Source: Nakamurella antarctica
GTDB taxonomy: Bacteria; Actinomycetota; Actinomycetes; Mycobacteriales; Nakamurellaceae
Direction: 5' to 3'
DNA: 64,000 bases
Assembly: GCF_003860405.1 (NCBI RefSeq)
Contig: NZ_CP034170.1
Location: forward strand, 186,001-250,000
Part shown: piece after piece, positions 34,786 through 42,118 of the stretch
Layout: each line of letters opens with the position of its first letter
How positions within the stretch are numbered: position 1 is the first letter of the stretch
The notes under the pieces: model-generated
Told to the model about the DNA's origin: nothing
Databases searched by the model: none
The model's input: the letters and a program-made list of their open reading frames with translations, nothing else
Made by a program: the position numbers and the translations under genes

Positions 34786-35453
34786 GCGCGCTTCGCTCCC
34801 GTCAGAAGGTCAGCGGCACCCGTAGAGGTGGACGCGATGATGGAGCCGAGCACGATGAGACCACCGAACTGGACGGCGGTCTCAGCGGACAGCGCCGACA
34901 ACTGAGCGCCGTCGAACTCGATGCGGGCCTGTCCGGTGAACAGGCCATGGGCACGGTAGCGGGTAACCCTGATCGACACTGTTTCGCCTGAGATGGTTTG
35001 CACCGAATCGAGTTCCTGCTCGCAGTACTCATTAGGTCCAGCGGGATGACCTGACTTGCACCACTTCTCACACCGGGCGATCTTCGGCCCGAACCAGAAC
35101 CGGCCCTCGATGGCGTCCAGGCCCTGCCCAGGCAGCCCATCCTGAGCCTGTTCCAAGGACGCCACAACATCGGCAACGCTGGCGGCACCGGCGATACGAA
35201 CAACACGCCGATCGCCAGCATCAACCTCAACAGTGACAGGGAAACCCGGTGCCACCACAGGCACGTCAGCTTCGACGTACACGCGACAGTCGCGCTCCAA
35301 CACCCAGGCACATAACACCGTGAGCGGGACGACATCTGCGACCAGGTCAGCCCCGGCGTTGAACAGTGCGTTGGCCTGACCAATCTTGTCCATGCCGTCG
35401 AAGAACCCAGGGAACTCGAGGGCATCAGCGAAAGTCGTTGCGGCGGCGCTCAC
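34782..35453 (-). CDS. Unknown protein with a Cys-rich segment
   Basis: This 223-residue protein begins at GTG 35453 (overlapping the upstream stop, GTGA). The first half is acidic and beta-rich; residues about 127-145 contain CEKWCKSGHPAGPNEYCEQE, a possible metal-binding loop; the end is hydrophobic (FGGLIVLGSIIASTSTGAA). The segment ISGETVSIRVTRYRA may be part of a beta barrel. Family and function are not recognised. It is conserved in operon position only. Confidence 0.65.
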   Translation of the reverse strand: MSAAATTFADALEFPGFFDGMDKIGQANALFNAGADLVADVVPLTVLCAWVLERDCRVYVEADVPVVAPGFPVTVEVDAGDRRVVRIAGAASVADVVASLEQAQDGLPGQGLDAIEGRFWFGPKIARCEKWCKSGHPAGPNEYCEQELDSVQTISGETVSIRVTRYRAHGLFTGQARIEFDGAQLSALSAETAVQFGGLIVLGSIIASTSTGAADLLTGAKRA

Positions 35454-35617
35454 AGGACAACCTCTTTCAAAGCGGCCAACAACTCACGCGCTTCGGAATC
35501 ATTCAGGAACACAGTCCCCGAAATGCCGAACGTGATCTGCACTGGCTGCGCGAAAGAATCCACACGCTCAGCAACAATCGGAGCCAGGATCAGCGACCGG
35601 GACTCGATGCGGGCCAT
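35450..35617 (-). CDS. Small protein, 55 residues
   Basis: Translation starts at ATG 35617, overlapping the stop of the 44-residue gene upstream (TGATG). It begins MARIESRSLILAPIVAERV and ends NDSEARELLAALKEVVL, a beta strand region followed by a helix. Similar short proteins are common in actinobacterial integrative elements, but I cannot assign a role. Confidence 0.6.
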   Translation of the reverse strand: MARIESRSLILAPIVAERVDSFAQPVQITFGISGTVFLNDSEARELLAALKEVVL

Positions 35618-35751
35618 CAGCGGGACACCCGAACGCGAGCGACAGCCGGCAACGGACTGCGGGGAAGACTCCCAGTAGAACGCACGATGAACTGGGTGAA
35701 CGCATTCACCGGGACCGCCGGTGTGGGTGGGACGTTGTAACCTTGATTCAT
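35617..35751 (-). CDS. Small protein, 44 residues
   Basis: An excellent ribosome binding site (GAAGGAG, seven bases before ATG 35751) supports this short gene, which begins MNQGYNVPPTPAVPVNAF and ends in a basic segment. Function unknown; it is the second gene of the minus-strand operon. Confidence 0.6.
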   Translation of the reverse strand: MNQGYNVPPTPAVPVNAFTQFIVRSTGSLPRSPLPAVARVRVSR

Positions 35752-35840
35752 TACTGAACTCCTTCTTGCGGAATGGGTGCGGTGATTGGCCACCGGGAGC
35801 GACAACTCCTTGGTGGCCGTTTTGTTTTCGGTCTGCACGA

Positions 35841-36062
35841 TCAGGCCGCCGGACTGGCAACGCCGTCGAGAATCCGAATGAACTGCTCGCGGGGAATCAG
35901 TACGCGCCTCCCGATGCGGATCGCCGGAAAGGTGCCTTCCTCGATCGCCCGATCCAAAGTCCGAACGTCTACGTCCAGCACCTCCGCGCCTTCGGTACGT
36001 GTGAGAGCAGCTGTGGTCATCTTCCGAACGTCGGCAAGTGTGAGCTTTTTCGACTTGGACAT
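35841..36062 (-). CDS. Excisionase/AlpA-like winged-helix DNA-binding protein
   Basis: The 73-residue product starts at ATG 36062 with GGAGGTGG in front. The segment MTTAALTRTEGAEVLDVDVRTLDRAIEEG is a MerR-like helix-turn-helix, followed by the small wing FPAIRIGRRVLIPREQF typical of the excisionase/AlpA group (DNA-binding domain, excisionase family). It is the first gene of the minus-strand operon and is divergent from the repressor and integrase, the usual place for a recombination directionality factor. Confidence 0.85.
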   Translation of the reverse strand: MSKSKKLTLADVRKMTTAALTRTEGAEVLDVDVRTLDRAIEEGTFPAIRIGRRVLIPREQFIRILDGVASPAA

Positions 36063-36084
36063 CTCCACCTCCTTTTCAATACGC

Positions 36085-36099
36085 GACACAATTTGTGTC
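36085..36099. promoter_or_regulatory. Palindromic operator between excisionase-like and repressor genes
   Basis: GACACAA-T-TTGTGTC is a perfect palindrome in the divergent control region. A related, weaker pair of half-sites (TGTGT at 36150-36154 and ACACA at 36162-36166) straddles the repressor start codon. They are the likely binding sites for the XRE protein. Confidence 0.65.
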
Positions 36100-36158
36100 T
36101 TACTCAGTAGACCACTCGATGTATCCAAATGTCAAGATGTCCACTAGAGTGTGTTTCT

Positions 36159-36938
36159 ATGACACAGGTAGACGGGACTGACGTAGAGCCAACTTGGGGA
36201 ATTGACTGGAGTCGAATGGTCGGTGAGCAGATAAAGATCTGGCGTGGTCGGCGGGGACTGTCTGCTCAGCAGCTTGCTGATCGAACTCGGACTCTCGGCT
36301 ACACCGTTAGCCGAAACACCATCGCTTCACTGGAAAGTGGGAGGAAAGAGACCGTGCCGATTCAGGAGCTCGTGACCATCGCACGCACGCTGGAAGTTGC
36401 GCCGCTGGCTCTGTTGTTTCCGGTGGGGACCATCGACACAGTCGGTGTGCCAGGTCCAGACCGAATCTCAACCTGGGAGGCGGCTCTCTGGTTCTCCGGT
36501 GAAGTTCGCAAACTTACAAGCGCCGACGACCCCATGCATCAAGACTGGGGACGAGGGGAATACAGCCTGGGCTATGAGGAATGGGATGCCGGAGAAACAC
36601 ACGGAATCTGGGAGTACTACATCGAACCGCGAAACGACGCTGGCGCACTGTCAGACCTCCGCCTCGCGGAAGCCGAACTGACGAAGTGGCGAGCCCTGAT
36701 GCCGCTGGTCAAGCACGCTTTCCTGGTCTTTACTACGGCCAAAACTGACTCCGTGATCGATACCTGGCAGTCCGTGTTCCAGTACGTCGGTCAACAGGCA
36801 GACAAGCATTGGCAAGTTATGGAGGCGCACCGAGCGAAAGCCAGGACGTACCCAGTCCCCGCCGACCTACACAACATGGAATCCGAGGAAGCCGACCACG
36901 CCAAACTGTTGCGACTCCTAGCCGGCGAATCCTCATGA
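36159..36938 (+). CDS. XRE-family transcriptional regulator (element repressor)
   Basis: I start at ATG 36159 (MTQVDGTDVEPTWG), giving 259 residues; there is no Shine-Dalgarno, so the mRNA may be leaderless, as is common in actinobacteria. The helix-turn-helix spans about residues 22-72 (LSAQQLADRTRTLGYTVSRNTIASLESG). The rest is an unassigned domain (TWEAALWFSGEVRKLTS to NMESEEADHAKLLRLL). It faces away from the excisionase-like operon across a palindrome and is coupled to the integrase by an ATGA overlap, so repressor and integrase are produced together. Confidence 0.85.
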   Translation: MTQVDGTDVEPTWGIDWSRMVGEQIKIWRGRRGLSAQQLADRTRTLGYTVSRNTIASLESGRKETVPIQELVTIARTLEVAPLALLFPVGTIDTVGVPGPDRISTWEAALWFSGEVRKLTSADDPMHQDWGRGEYSLGYEEWDAGETHGIWEYYIEPRNDAGALSDLRLAEAELTKWRALMPLVKHAFLVFTTAKTDSVIDTWQSVFQYVGQQADKHWQVMEAHRAKARTYPVPADLHNMESEEADHAKLLRLLAGESS

Positions 36939-38209
36939 CTACCCGCAAACGGCAAGCAGGGGACGGCAGCATCAACGCCTACACAACCCAAGCCGGCACC
37001 CGCTACCGCTTCGAAACCCGACTACCCGTAGACCCCGACAACCCCGATGCAGGCACCAAGCGCATCGTGCGCGGAGGGTTCACCACCCGCACCGAGGCAG
37101 CCACCGAAGGCCGACGCATCCTCACCGGCACATCAACCACGACAGCCAGGAAGAAAGGGGCGGCGACCTTCGGGGACTTCATCACCAAATGGCTCGCAGG
37201 CCTAGACCTGGCCGAAATAACCATGGCCGGATACCGCAAGCTCGCACGCCTACACATCACCCCCGCCCTCGGTGCGCTCACCATCCCTAAGGTGACACCG
37301 ACGACCCTTGCCAAGCACTACCGGGAACTCGAGGCACACGGCAGGAAGGACGCCACCCGCACCGGTCAGGCACTCTCAGCCAACACCGTCCTCAAGGTCC
37401 ACGTCCTCATCGGGCAGATGCTCGAGGCAGCAGTCAGCGACAACCTAGTCACCCGTAACGCAGCCAGGCACAAGGACGCCAGGCCGCCGTCACCCAAGAC
37501 AGTCAGGGCGCAGAAGCCAGAGATACACCCATGGGAATCGGAGCAGGTGAAAGCGTTCCTCGCATGGTCCAAGCAGGCAGGGGATGGGAGATATTGGGCG
37601 TGGGCCGTAGCGGTCCGTACCGGCGCTAGGCGTGGGGAAGTACTGGGACTTCAATGGCGCGACCTAGACCAAACAGCCAGCACCATCAGCATCAGGCGAT
37701 CCGTTGTCCTGGTGAAGGACCACCAACAGGGTGAGCACCTGGCCGTGAAGCCACCGAAGTCGGGTAAGTCCAGGGTCATCGCCTTGGACGCGGCGACCAT
37801 GAAGCTACTGCAGGAATGGAAACTACAACGGGCATCACTGTCCCTCGAACTTGCAACACCCGGCGCATACGTGTTCGGTGATCTGTCCAATAAGCCGCAG
37901 CACCCTGAACGCTTCTCACGGCAGTTTCAGCGGTCAGTGGAGCAATGCCGCCGGGCGCAGATGCAGGCAGCGCAGAAGGCAGCAGGGGAGGGAAGGCCGG
38001 CTGATCTGACAGGGCTGGTCCCCACGGTCAGGCTCCACGACCTACGGCACACGCACGCCACGTTGCTACTGCAGCAGGGGGTCAGCCCGAAGGTGATTCA
38101 GGAACGACTCGGACACGCCAACATCAGCATTACCCTCGACATTTACAGTCACGTCCTGCCGACCATGCAGGCATCAGCGGCCGACCTCCTGGCCGCCGTC
38201 CTCGCCTAA
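36935..38209 (+). CDS. Tyrosine recombinase integrase
   Basis: The enzyme integrates and excises the element at the tRNA-Leu site. ATG 36935 overlaps the repressor stop codon; the protein has 424 residues. An arm-binding N-terminus (QAGDGSINAYTTQAGTRYRFE) is followed by a core-binding domain (ATFGDFITKWLAGLDLAEIT) and the catalytic domain with Arg in VRTGARRGEVLGLQW, HDLRHTHATLLLQQG (His and Arg), GHANISITLDIYSHV with the nucleophile Tyr near residue 405. All catalytic residues are present. It ends about 140 bases from the attachment site. Confidence 0.95.
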   Translation: MTTRKRQAGDGSINAYTTQAGTRYRFETRLPVDPDNPDAGTKRIVRGGFTTRTEAATEGRRILTGTSTTTARKKGAATFGDFITKWLAGLDLAEITMAGYRKLARLHITPALGALTIPKVTPTTLAKHYRELEAHGRKDATRTGQALSANTVLKVHVLIGQMLEAAVSDNLVTRNAARHKDARPPSPKTVRAQKPEIHPWESEQVKAFLAWSKQAGDGRYWAWAVAVRTGARRGEVLGLQWRDLDQTASTISIRRSVVLVKDHQQGEHLAVKPPKSGKSRVIALDAATMKLLQEWKLQRASLSLELATPGAYVFGDLSNKPQHPERFSRQFQRSVEQCRRAQMQAAQKAAGEGRPADLTGLVPTVRLHDLRHTHATLLLQQGVSPKVIQERLGHANISITLDIYSHVLPTMQASAADLLAAVLA

Positions 38210-38304
38210 CCGATGCGCGTTCCAGCCACTTCGGACACATGCAAGGACGCGGATCTTGACCCGAATAAACGCGCTTGACACATAACTTGACACATGGAAA
38301 CGAC

Positions 38305-38347
38305 GAAAGCCCCCGATCTGCGACGTAACCGCAGGTCAGGGGCTTTC
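38305..38347. terminator. Element-supplied terminator for tRNA-Leu (and integrase)
   Basis: GAAAGCCCC plus ATCTGCG pairs with CGCAGGT plus GGGGCTTTC. It lies four bases inside the right attachment site and can end transcription of the integrase on the plus strand and of tRNA-Leu on the minus strand, replacing the original terminator now at 25357-25403. Confidence 0.75.
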
Positions 38348-38350
38348 TTG

Positions 38351-38376
38351 CACTGTGCGCGAGGGGGGAGTTGAAC
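38351..38376. other. Right attachment site (attR), in tRNA-Leu
   Basis: The second copy of the 26-bp direct repeat, inside the functional tRNA gene next to the integrase. The crossover must lie within these 26 bases. Confidence 0.92.
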
Positions 38377-38438
38377 CCCCACGTCCTTTCGAACACACGG
38401 ACCTGAACCGTGCGCGTCTGCCATTTCGCCACTCGCGC
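38356..38438 (-). tRNA. tRNA-Leu (anticodon CAG)
   Basis: The minus strand folds as a class II tRNA: acceptor GCGCGAG/CTCGCGC, D-arm GGCGAAATGGCAGACGC, anticodon stem with loop TTCAGGT (CAG), a long variable arm and the T-arm GGGGGTTCAACTCCCCC. The 3' part of the gene is the right attachment site; integration preserved the complete sequence. CCA is not encoded. Confidence 0.95.
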
Positions 38439-38517
38439 GAGTAACTCGCCTGAGATTATCACGCATCGATGGGCGCTCGACACACACTGCGATCGGAGGG
38501 TGGTGTGCCGGGGACCG

Positions 38518-40959
38518 TCAGCCCCGACCGGCCCAGCTGACAATGCCAGCTGTGTGATCAGGCCCGAGATCTGCACTCCCCTGCGCCCCGACATCAAGTG
38601 CGTGCTCGATGGTCTCGGCGTCGATGGCATGCGAAAACAGGTACCCCTGCGCGTACGGACAGCCCAGGGACTCGAGGATCTTTGCTTGCTCCTCGCGTTC
38701 CACGCCTTCGGCAATGACGTCCACCCCAAGGCTTTGACCAAGCTTGATGAGGGCCTGCAGAAACCTGACCGCCGCCGGATCCTTGTCGAGTCTTGTCACA
38801 AAACAGATGTCGATCTTGAGCACTTGTACCGGTATTTGTTGTAGGTGGAATAGCGACGAAGCGCCGGTACCGAAATCGTCCAACGCCAACAGGACGCCGA
38901 GTGTGCACAGTCGACCCGTGACGTTTGCTGCGACGTCGAGGTCCGTCAAAAGCGCGTCCTCGGTAATTTCAAGCATCAATTGTTGGGGCAGGAGCCCGTG
39001 GAGTTCGAGGACTGCGGCGACCCGATCGGGAAACTCGCTGTCGGTAATCAAGCTGGGCGGGATGTTGACCGCAACACGCAGGTTTCGGTGACCCACTAGC
39101 TCAGACCAGCGGGCAACGTCGGCGCACGCCCGCCCGAGGATGTGGTCGGTAAGTGCGGGCATCAGGTGGGAGCGCGCCGCCAACGGAATGAATTCTGCTG
39201 GGGGGATTTCTGCCCCCGCGTGCTCCCAGCGGGCCAAGGCTTCGAAGACGACGGTTCGTCGAGAGCTCAATTCGACAATGGGTTGGTATAGCACTGTGAT
39301 GGTGCCCTCGTGGACAGCCCTCGACAACGGGCCACGCAGTCGGAGGTCGGAGCTCGTGGCCAGCGCCATCGACGGGTGGTACATCGCCATTTGGCCTTTG
39401 CCAGCGCGTTTCGCCGAATACATGGCGACATCCACCCGGCTCATCAGCGACTCAACTGTGGGAGCTTCGTCTTCGGCAGGCACCTCGATCACGCCGACGC
39501 TCGCCCCAATCAGAACCGATGTGCCAGCCAGTTGGAAGGGTTCTTGGAACGCATCCATCACGCGGGTGGCAACAAGCGTGGCTTCTCCGCCATCCTCGAT
39601 CAGGATGGCGAATTCGTCGCCGCCCAACCTGGCAAGGGTGTCGCCGGTGCGCAGAGCTCCGCGAAGCCTTTCGGCAATCCGGATCAAGAGCTCGTCACCC
39701 GCCGCGTGCCCCAGCGAGTCATTCACGCCTTTGAAGTCATCGAGATCGCAATACAACAGTGCCAGCGGACGCATATCGCGCCGATGCAGGTCCAGTGCGT
39801 GGGCGAGGCGGTTGGAGAAGAGTGCGCGGTTAGCCACACCGGTGAGCTGGTCGGAGAATGCTTGCTGCTGCAGTTTGTGTCCCCGGGCAGCTACTTCGGC
39901 CAGCAGTCTGTGGTTTTCCCGCATTGTCAGGTACTGGCGGGCCAGAACTGCGAGCGCGACGCTAGCCAGAGCGAACCTCTCGACACTGCCGAGAGGGTGT
40001 CCGTAGAGGTACCGAACAAACAGCACTACCGCAGCGATGAACAGTGGGGTGTACGGAAGCATGGTCGCCCCCGCCGGGACGTCGGTGTGCGCTTCACCCC
40101 CGATTTCGGTGCTCGGTTTGCTGGAAACGGCGGCTCCAGCGAGCAGGATGAACGCCGCAAGCCAGCCAAGGTCGACGTACGTTCCAGTGATGTAGGAGTC
40201 AGTGGCGGTTTGGTAGGCGAAGGCGCTATCCGACAACGACATGGCGGTCATCGCCAGGGTGATGAGCACCAAGCTTGGGCGTTGCACTGTGGGTCGGGCG
40301 AGAACTGAAAGTGCTAGTGCCACTAGAAGAATGTCACTGAGCGGGTAGGCGAAGGAGACGATGAGTTCCCATTCGCCGGGATGCCCGGCCTGCGCCATCG
40401 CGTTCAAAACAACTGATCCAGAAATTGCCAGCAACGCGCCCGCTGCGACGCAGCCGTCGAGAAAGCTGCGGGAGCGAGCCTCGGAACTGCTAGGCCCGGG
40501 GAACAGGAAGAGGGCAGCGCAGGCTGCCACCGGGAACAGGAGGTATCCGGCATCGGCTACTGAGGGAAACGGGGATTCGACGTGGGCAATCAGCTCATAC
40601 CAACACCACACTGCTTGCCCGAGCATCCAACTTCCGAGACCAACGGCGAAGGCGATCCACGCGAGGCGCAATCGGCCGATGCTGCGTCGCGCGGCGAACG
40701 CAGCGCAGGTCGCTCCAATCCCCGACGCTATTAACTGGCTCAGGTTGCCGACCACGCCCATGACGTTGTCCCCGCCGGGTCTTACGACAAAGGTGACCAC
40801 CAGTAGTACGCACGAGAGTGCCGCTAGCCCCCGCCAGAACGGCAGCGCGCTGACGCGAAGCGTGCGCAAGTCGACTGGCATAGCTGTGGGTAACCTTTCT
40901 GTGGCACCGCCCATTGTCGCCTGTTCAGCGGCCGAATGGCGGGAATATTCGCTGCTCAT
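38518..40959 (-). CDS. Membrane-bound GGDEF-EAL protein (cyclic di-GMP turnover)
   Basis: The 813-residue protein starts at ATG 40959 (MSSEYSRHSAAEQ, preceded by GAGAGAAAG). Roughly the first 340 residues contain about eight to ten membrane helices. A GGDEF domain follows with the intact signature ARLGGDEFAILIED and DDFKGVNDSLGHAAGD, so it may make c-di-GMP. The C-terminal EAL domain has VFEALARWEH, NIPPSLI, ITEDALL, DDFGTGASSLFHLQ and LKIDICFV, suggesting intact phosphodiesterase residues. Dual enzymes of this membrane type occur widely in actinobacteria. It is a single gene just right of the integrated element. Confidence 0.94.
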   Translation of the reverse strand: MSSEYSRHSAAEQATMGGATERLPTAMPVDLRTLRVSALPFWRGLAALSCVLLVVTFVVRPGGDNVMGVVGNLSQLIASGIGATCAAFAARRSIGRLRLAWIAFAVGLGSWMLGQAVWCWYELIAHVESPFPSVADAGYLLFPVAACAALFLFPGPSSSEARSRSFLDGCVAAGALLAISGSVVLNAMAQAGHPGEWELIVSFAYPLSDILLVALALSVLARPTVQRPSLVLITLAMTAMSLSDSAFAYQTATDSYITGTYVDLGWLAAFILLAGAAVSSKPSTEIGGEAHTDVPAGATMLPYTPLFIAAVVLFVRYLYGHPLGSVERFALASVALAVLARQYLTMRENHRLLAEVAARGHKLQQQAFSDQLTGVANRALFSNRLAHALDLHRRDMRPLALLYCDLDDFKGVNDSLGHAAGDELLIRIAERLRGALRTGDTLARLGGDEFAILIEDGGEATLVATRVMDAFQEPFQLAGTSVLIGASVGVIEVPAEDEAPTVESLMSRVDVAMYSAKRAGKGQMAMYHPSMALATSSDLRLRGPLSRAVHEGTITVLYQPIVELSSRRTVVFEALARWEHAGAEIPPAEFIPLAARSHLMPALTDHILGRACADVARWSELVGHRNLRVAVNIPPSLITDSEFPDRVAAVLELHGLLPQQLMLEITEDALLTDLDVAANVTGRLCTLGVLLALDDFGTGASSLFHLQQIPVQVLKIDICFVTRLDKDPAAVRFLQALIKLGQSLGVDVIAEGVEREEQAKILESLGCPYAQGYLFSHAIDAETIEHALDVGAQGSADLGPDHTAGIVSWAGRG

Positions 40960-41164
40960 CTTTCTCTCACCCAGCTGCGCAGCCGATGGCGGGCACAGCT
41001 GCCGAGATCTTGACCTTCGGTGACGGGGTTGTGCCGGGGATTAGCTCCGAGGGGGAAGCGGCCGCTGAAGAGCAGCGAAAAAAAGTCGTCGTGCGGACGC
41101 CGGTGCGCCCCCCATTCACCCGAGGTATCTGATTCGATGGTGTTCATCATTCCCCGGCGGCTCC

Positions 41165-42118
41165 ATGGCCAGTGGTCGCCCGTCACTGTCAGGTCAGGAG
41201 TTTCCCGCCGTGCCAAGACAGGCCGAATATCCCCACGCCAAGCACTTTGTTCTACATCTGAGCGACACACACCTGCTCCCGGGCGGCGCCCCGTTATACG
41301 GGCATATCAATAATGCCGGCTACCTGCGCCAGTTGCTGGCGTCGTTAGAAGCGGCGGGGACCAAACCGGAGGCCATCATTGTCACCGGCGACCTCACGGA
41401 TAAGGGTGAGCCGCAGGCGTACGCGGCGCTGCGGGAGATCGTCGACCCGGTGGCGGAACGTCTAGGGACCCGGGTTATTTGGGTGATGGGTAACCATGAC
41501 GATCGCGCTAATTTCCGCACTGAGCTGCTGGCAGACGGCCCCAGTGTCCAGCCTATTGACCAGGTTTTCGACGTCAACGGACTCCGGGTCATCACACTCG
41601 ATTCCACCGTTCCGGGTTTCCACTACGGGGAGGTCAGCGACCAGCAATTGGAGTGGCTGGCGGCCGAACTCGGCACGCCAGCGCCGCACGGCACGATCCT
41701 GGCAATGCACCACGCTCCGCTGCCGTGCATCCTGGATCTAGCGGTTCTGGTCGAACTGCGAGACCAGGAAAAGTTGAAGCGGGTTATCACCGGCAGCGAC
41801 GTTCGGACGATCCTCGCGGGTCATCTGCACTTTTCGACGCATGGAACATTCGCGGGGATCCCGGTCTCGGTCGCCGCCGCCACGTGTTACACGCAAGACT
41901 TGGTGGTTGCTGTCGGCGGTATGCGCAGGCAAGACGCCGCGCAGGCCTACAACCTGGTGCACGTGTACGGCGACACCGTGGTGCACTCCGTGGTTCCGAT
42001 GGTGCAGCACCAGACCTTCGGCGCTGTCGACGCCGAGGAGGTGGGGGATCGGCTGCGCGAGGCCGATGTGGTGATCGCGCCACCCGGTTCGCCCACCACG
42101 TCGAACTTTGTCTTCTAG
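41165..42118 (+). CDS. cpdA: Class III cyclic-nucleotide phosphodiesterase, Rv0805/CpdA type
   Basis: This binuclear metallophosphoesterase probably hydrolyses cAMP or related cyclic nucleotides. It has 317 residues, with metal-binding motifs LHLSDTHLL, VTGDLTDKGEPQAY, VMGNHDDRANF, LAMHHAPLP and LAGHLHFSTHG, and the Rv0805-type VSVAAATCYTQDLVV segment. The match to M. tuberculosis Rv0805 extends over nearly the whole length from residue 20. The start at 41165 (ATG GCC AGT) has no strong ribosome binding site; a start near the PHAKHFVLHLSD segment is possible. It converges with the Stealth gene (four-base overlap of the ends), as in M. tuberculosis. Confidence 0.93.
   Translation: MASGRPSLSGQEFPAVPRQAEYPHAKHFVLHLSDTHLLPGGAPLYGHINNAGYLRQLLASLEAAGTKPEAIIVTGDLTDKGEPQAYAALREIVDPVAERLGTRVIWVMGNHDDRANFRTELLADGPSVQPIDQVFDVNGLRVITLDSTVPGFHYGEVSDQQLEWLAAELGTPAPHGTILAMHHAPLPCILDLAVLVELRDQEKLKRVITGSDVRTILAGHLHFSTHGTFAGIPVSVAAATCYTQDLVVAVGGMRRQDAAQAYNLVHVYGDTVVHSVVPMVQHQTFGAVDAEEVGDRLREADVVIAPPGSPTTSNFVF

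Larger units (their letters stand above)
25437..38376. mobile_element. 12.9-kb integrative element in tRNA-Leu, packaging and tape-measure genes without capsid genes
   Basis: The element is bounded by a perfect 26-bp direct repeat (25437-25462 and 38351-38376) made of the 3' end of tRNA-Leu. The right copy lies in the intact tRNA; the left copy is the displaced remnant. Integrase and an XRE repressor face right, next to the tRNA. About 15 minus-strand genes start from an excisionase-like gene at 36062, many with overlapping stop/start codons. They encode small unknown proteins, a RepA-like ATPase, a tape-measure protein, a helical protein, a small-terminase-like protein, a two-gene large terminase and two unknown proteins. 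No portal, capsid, protease, major tail, baseplate, holin or lysin genes are visible. It could be a phage satellite or a reduced prophage. Confidence 0.88.
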
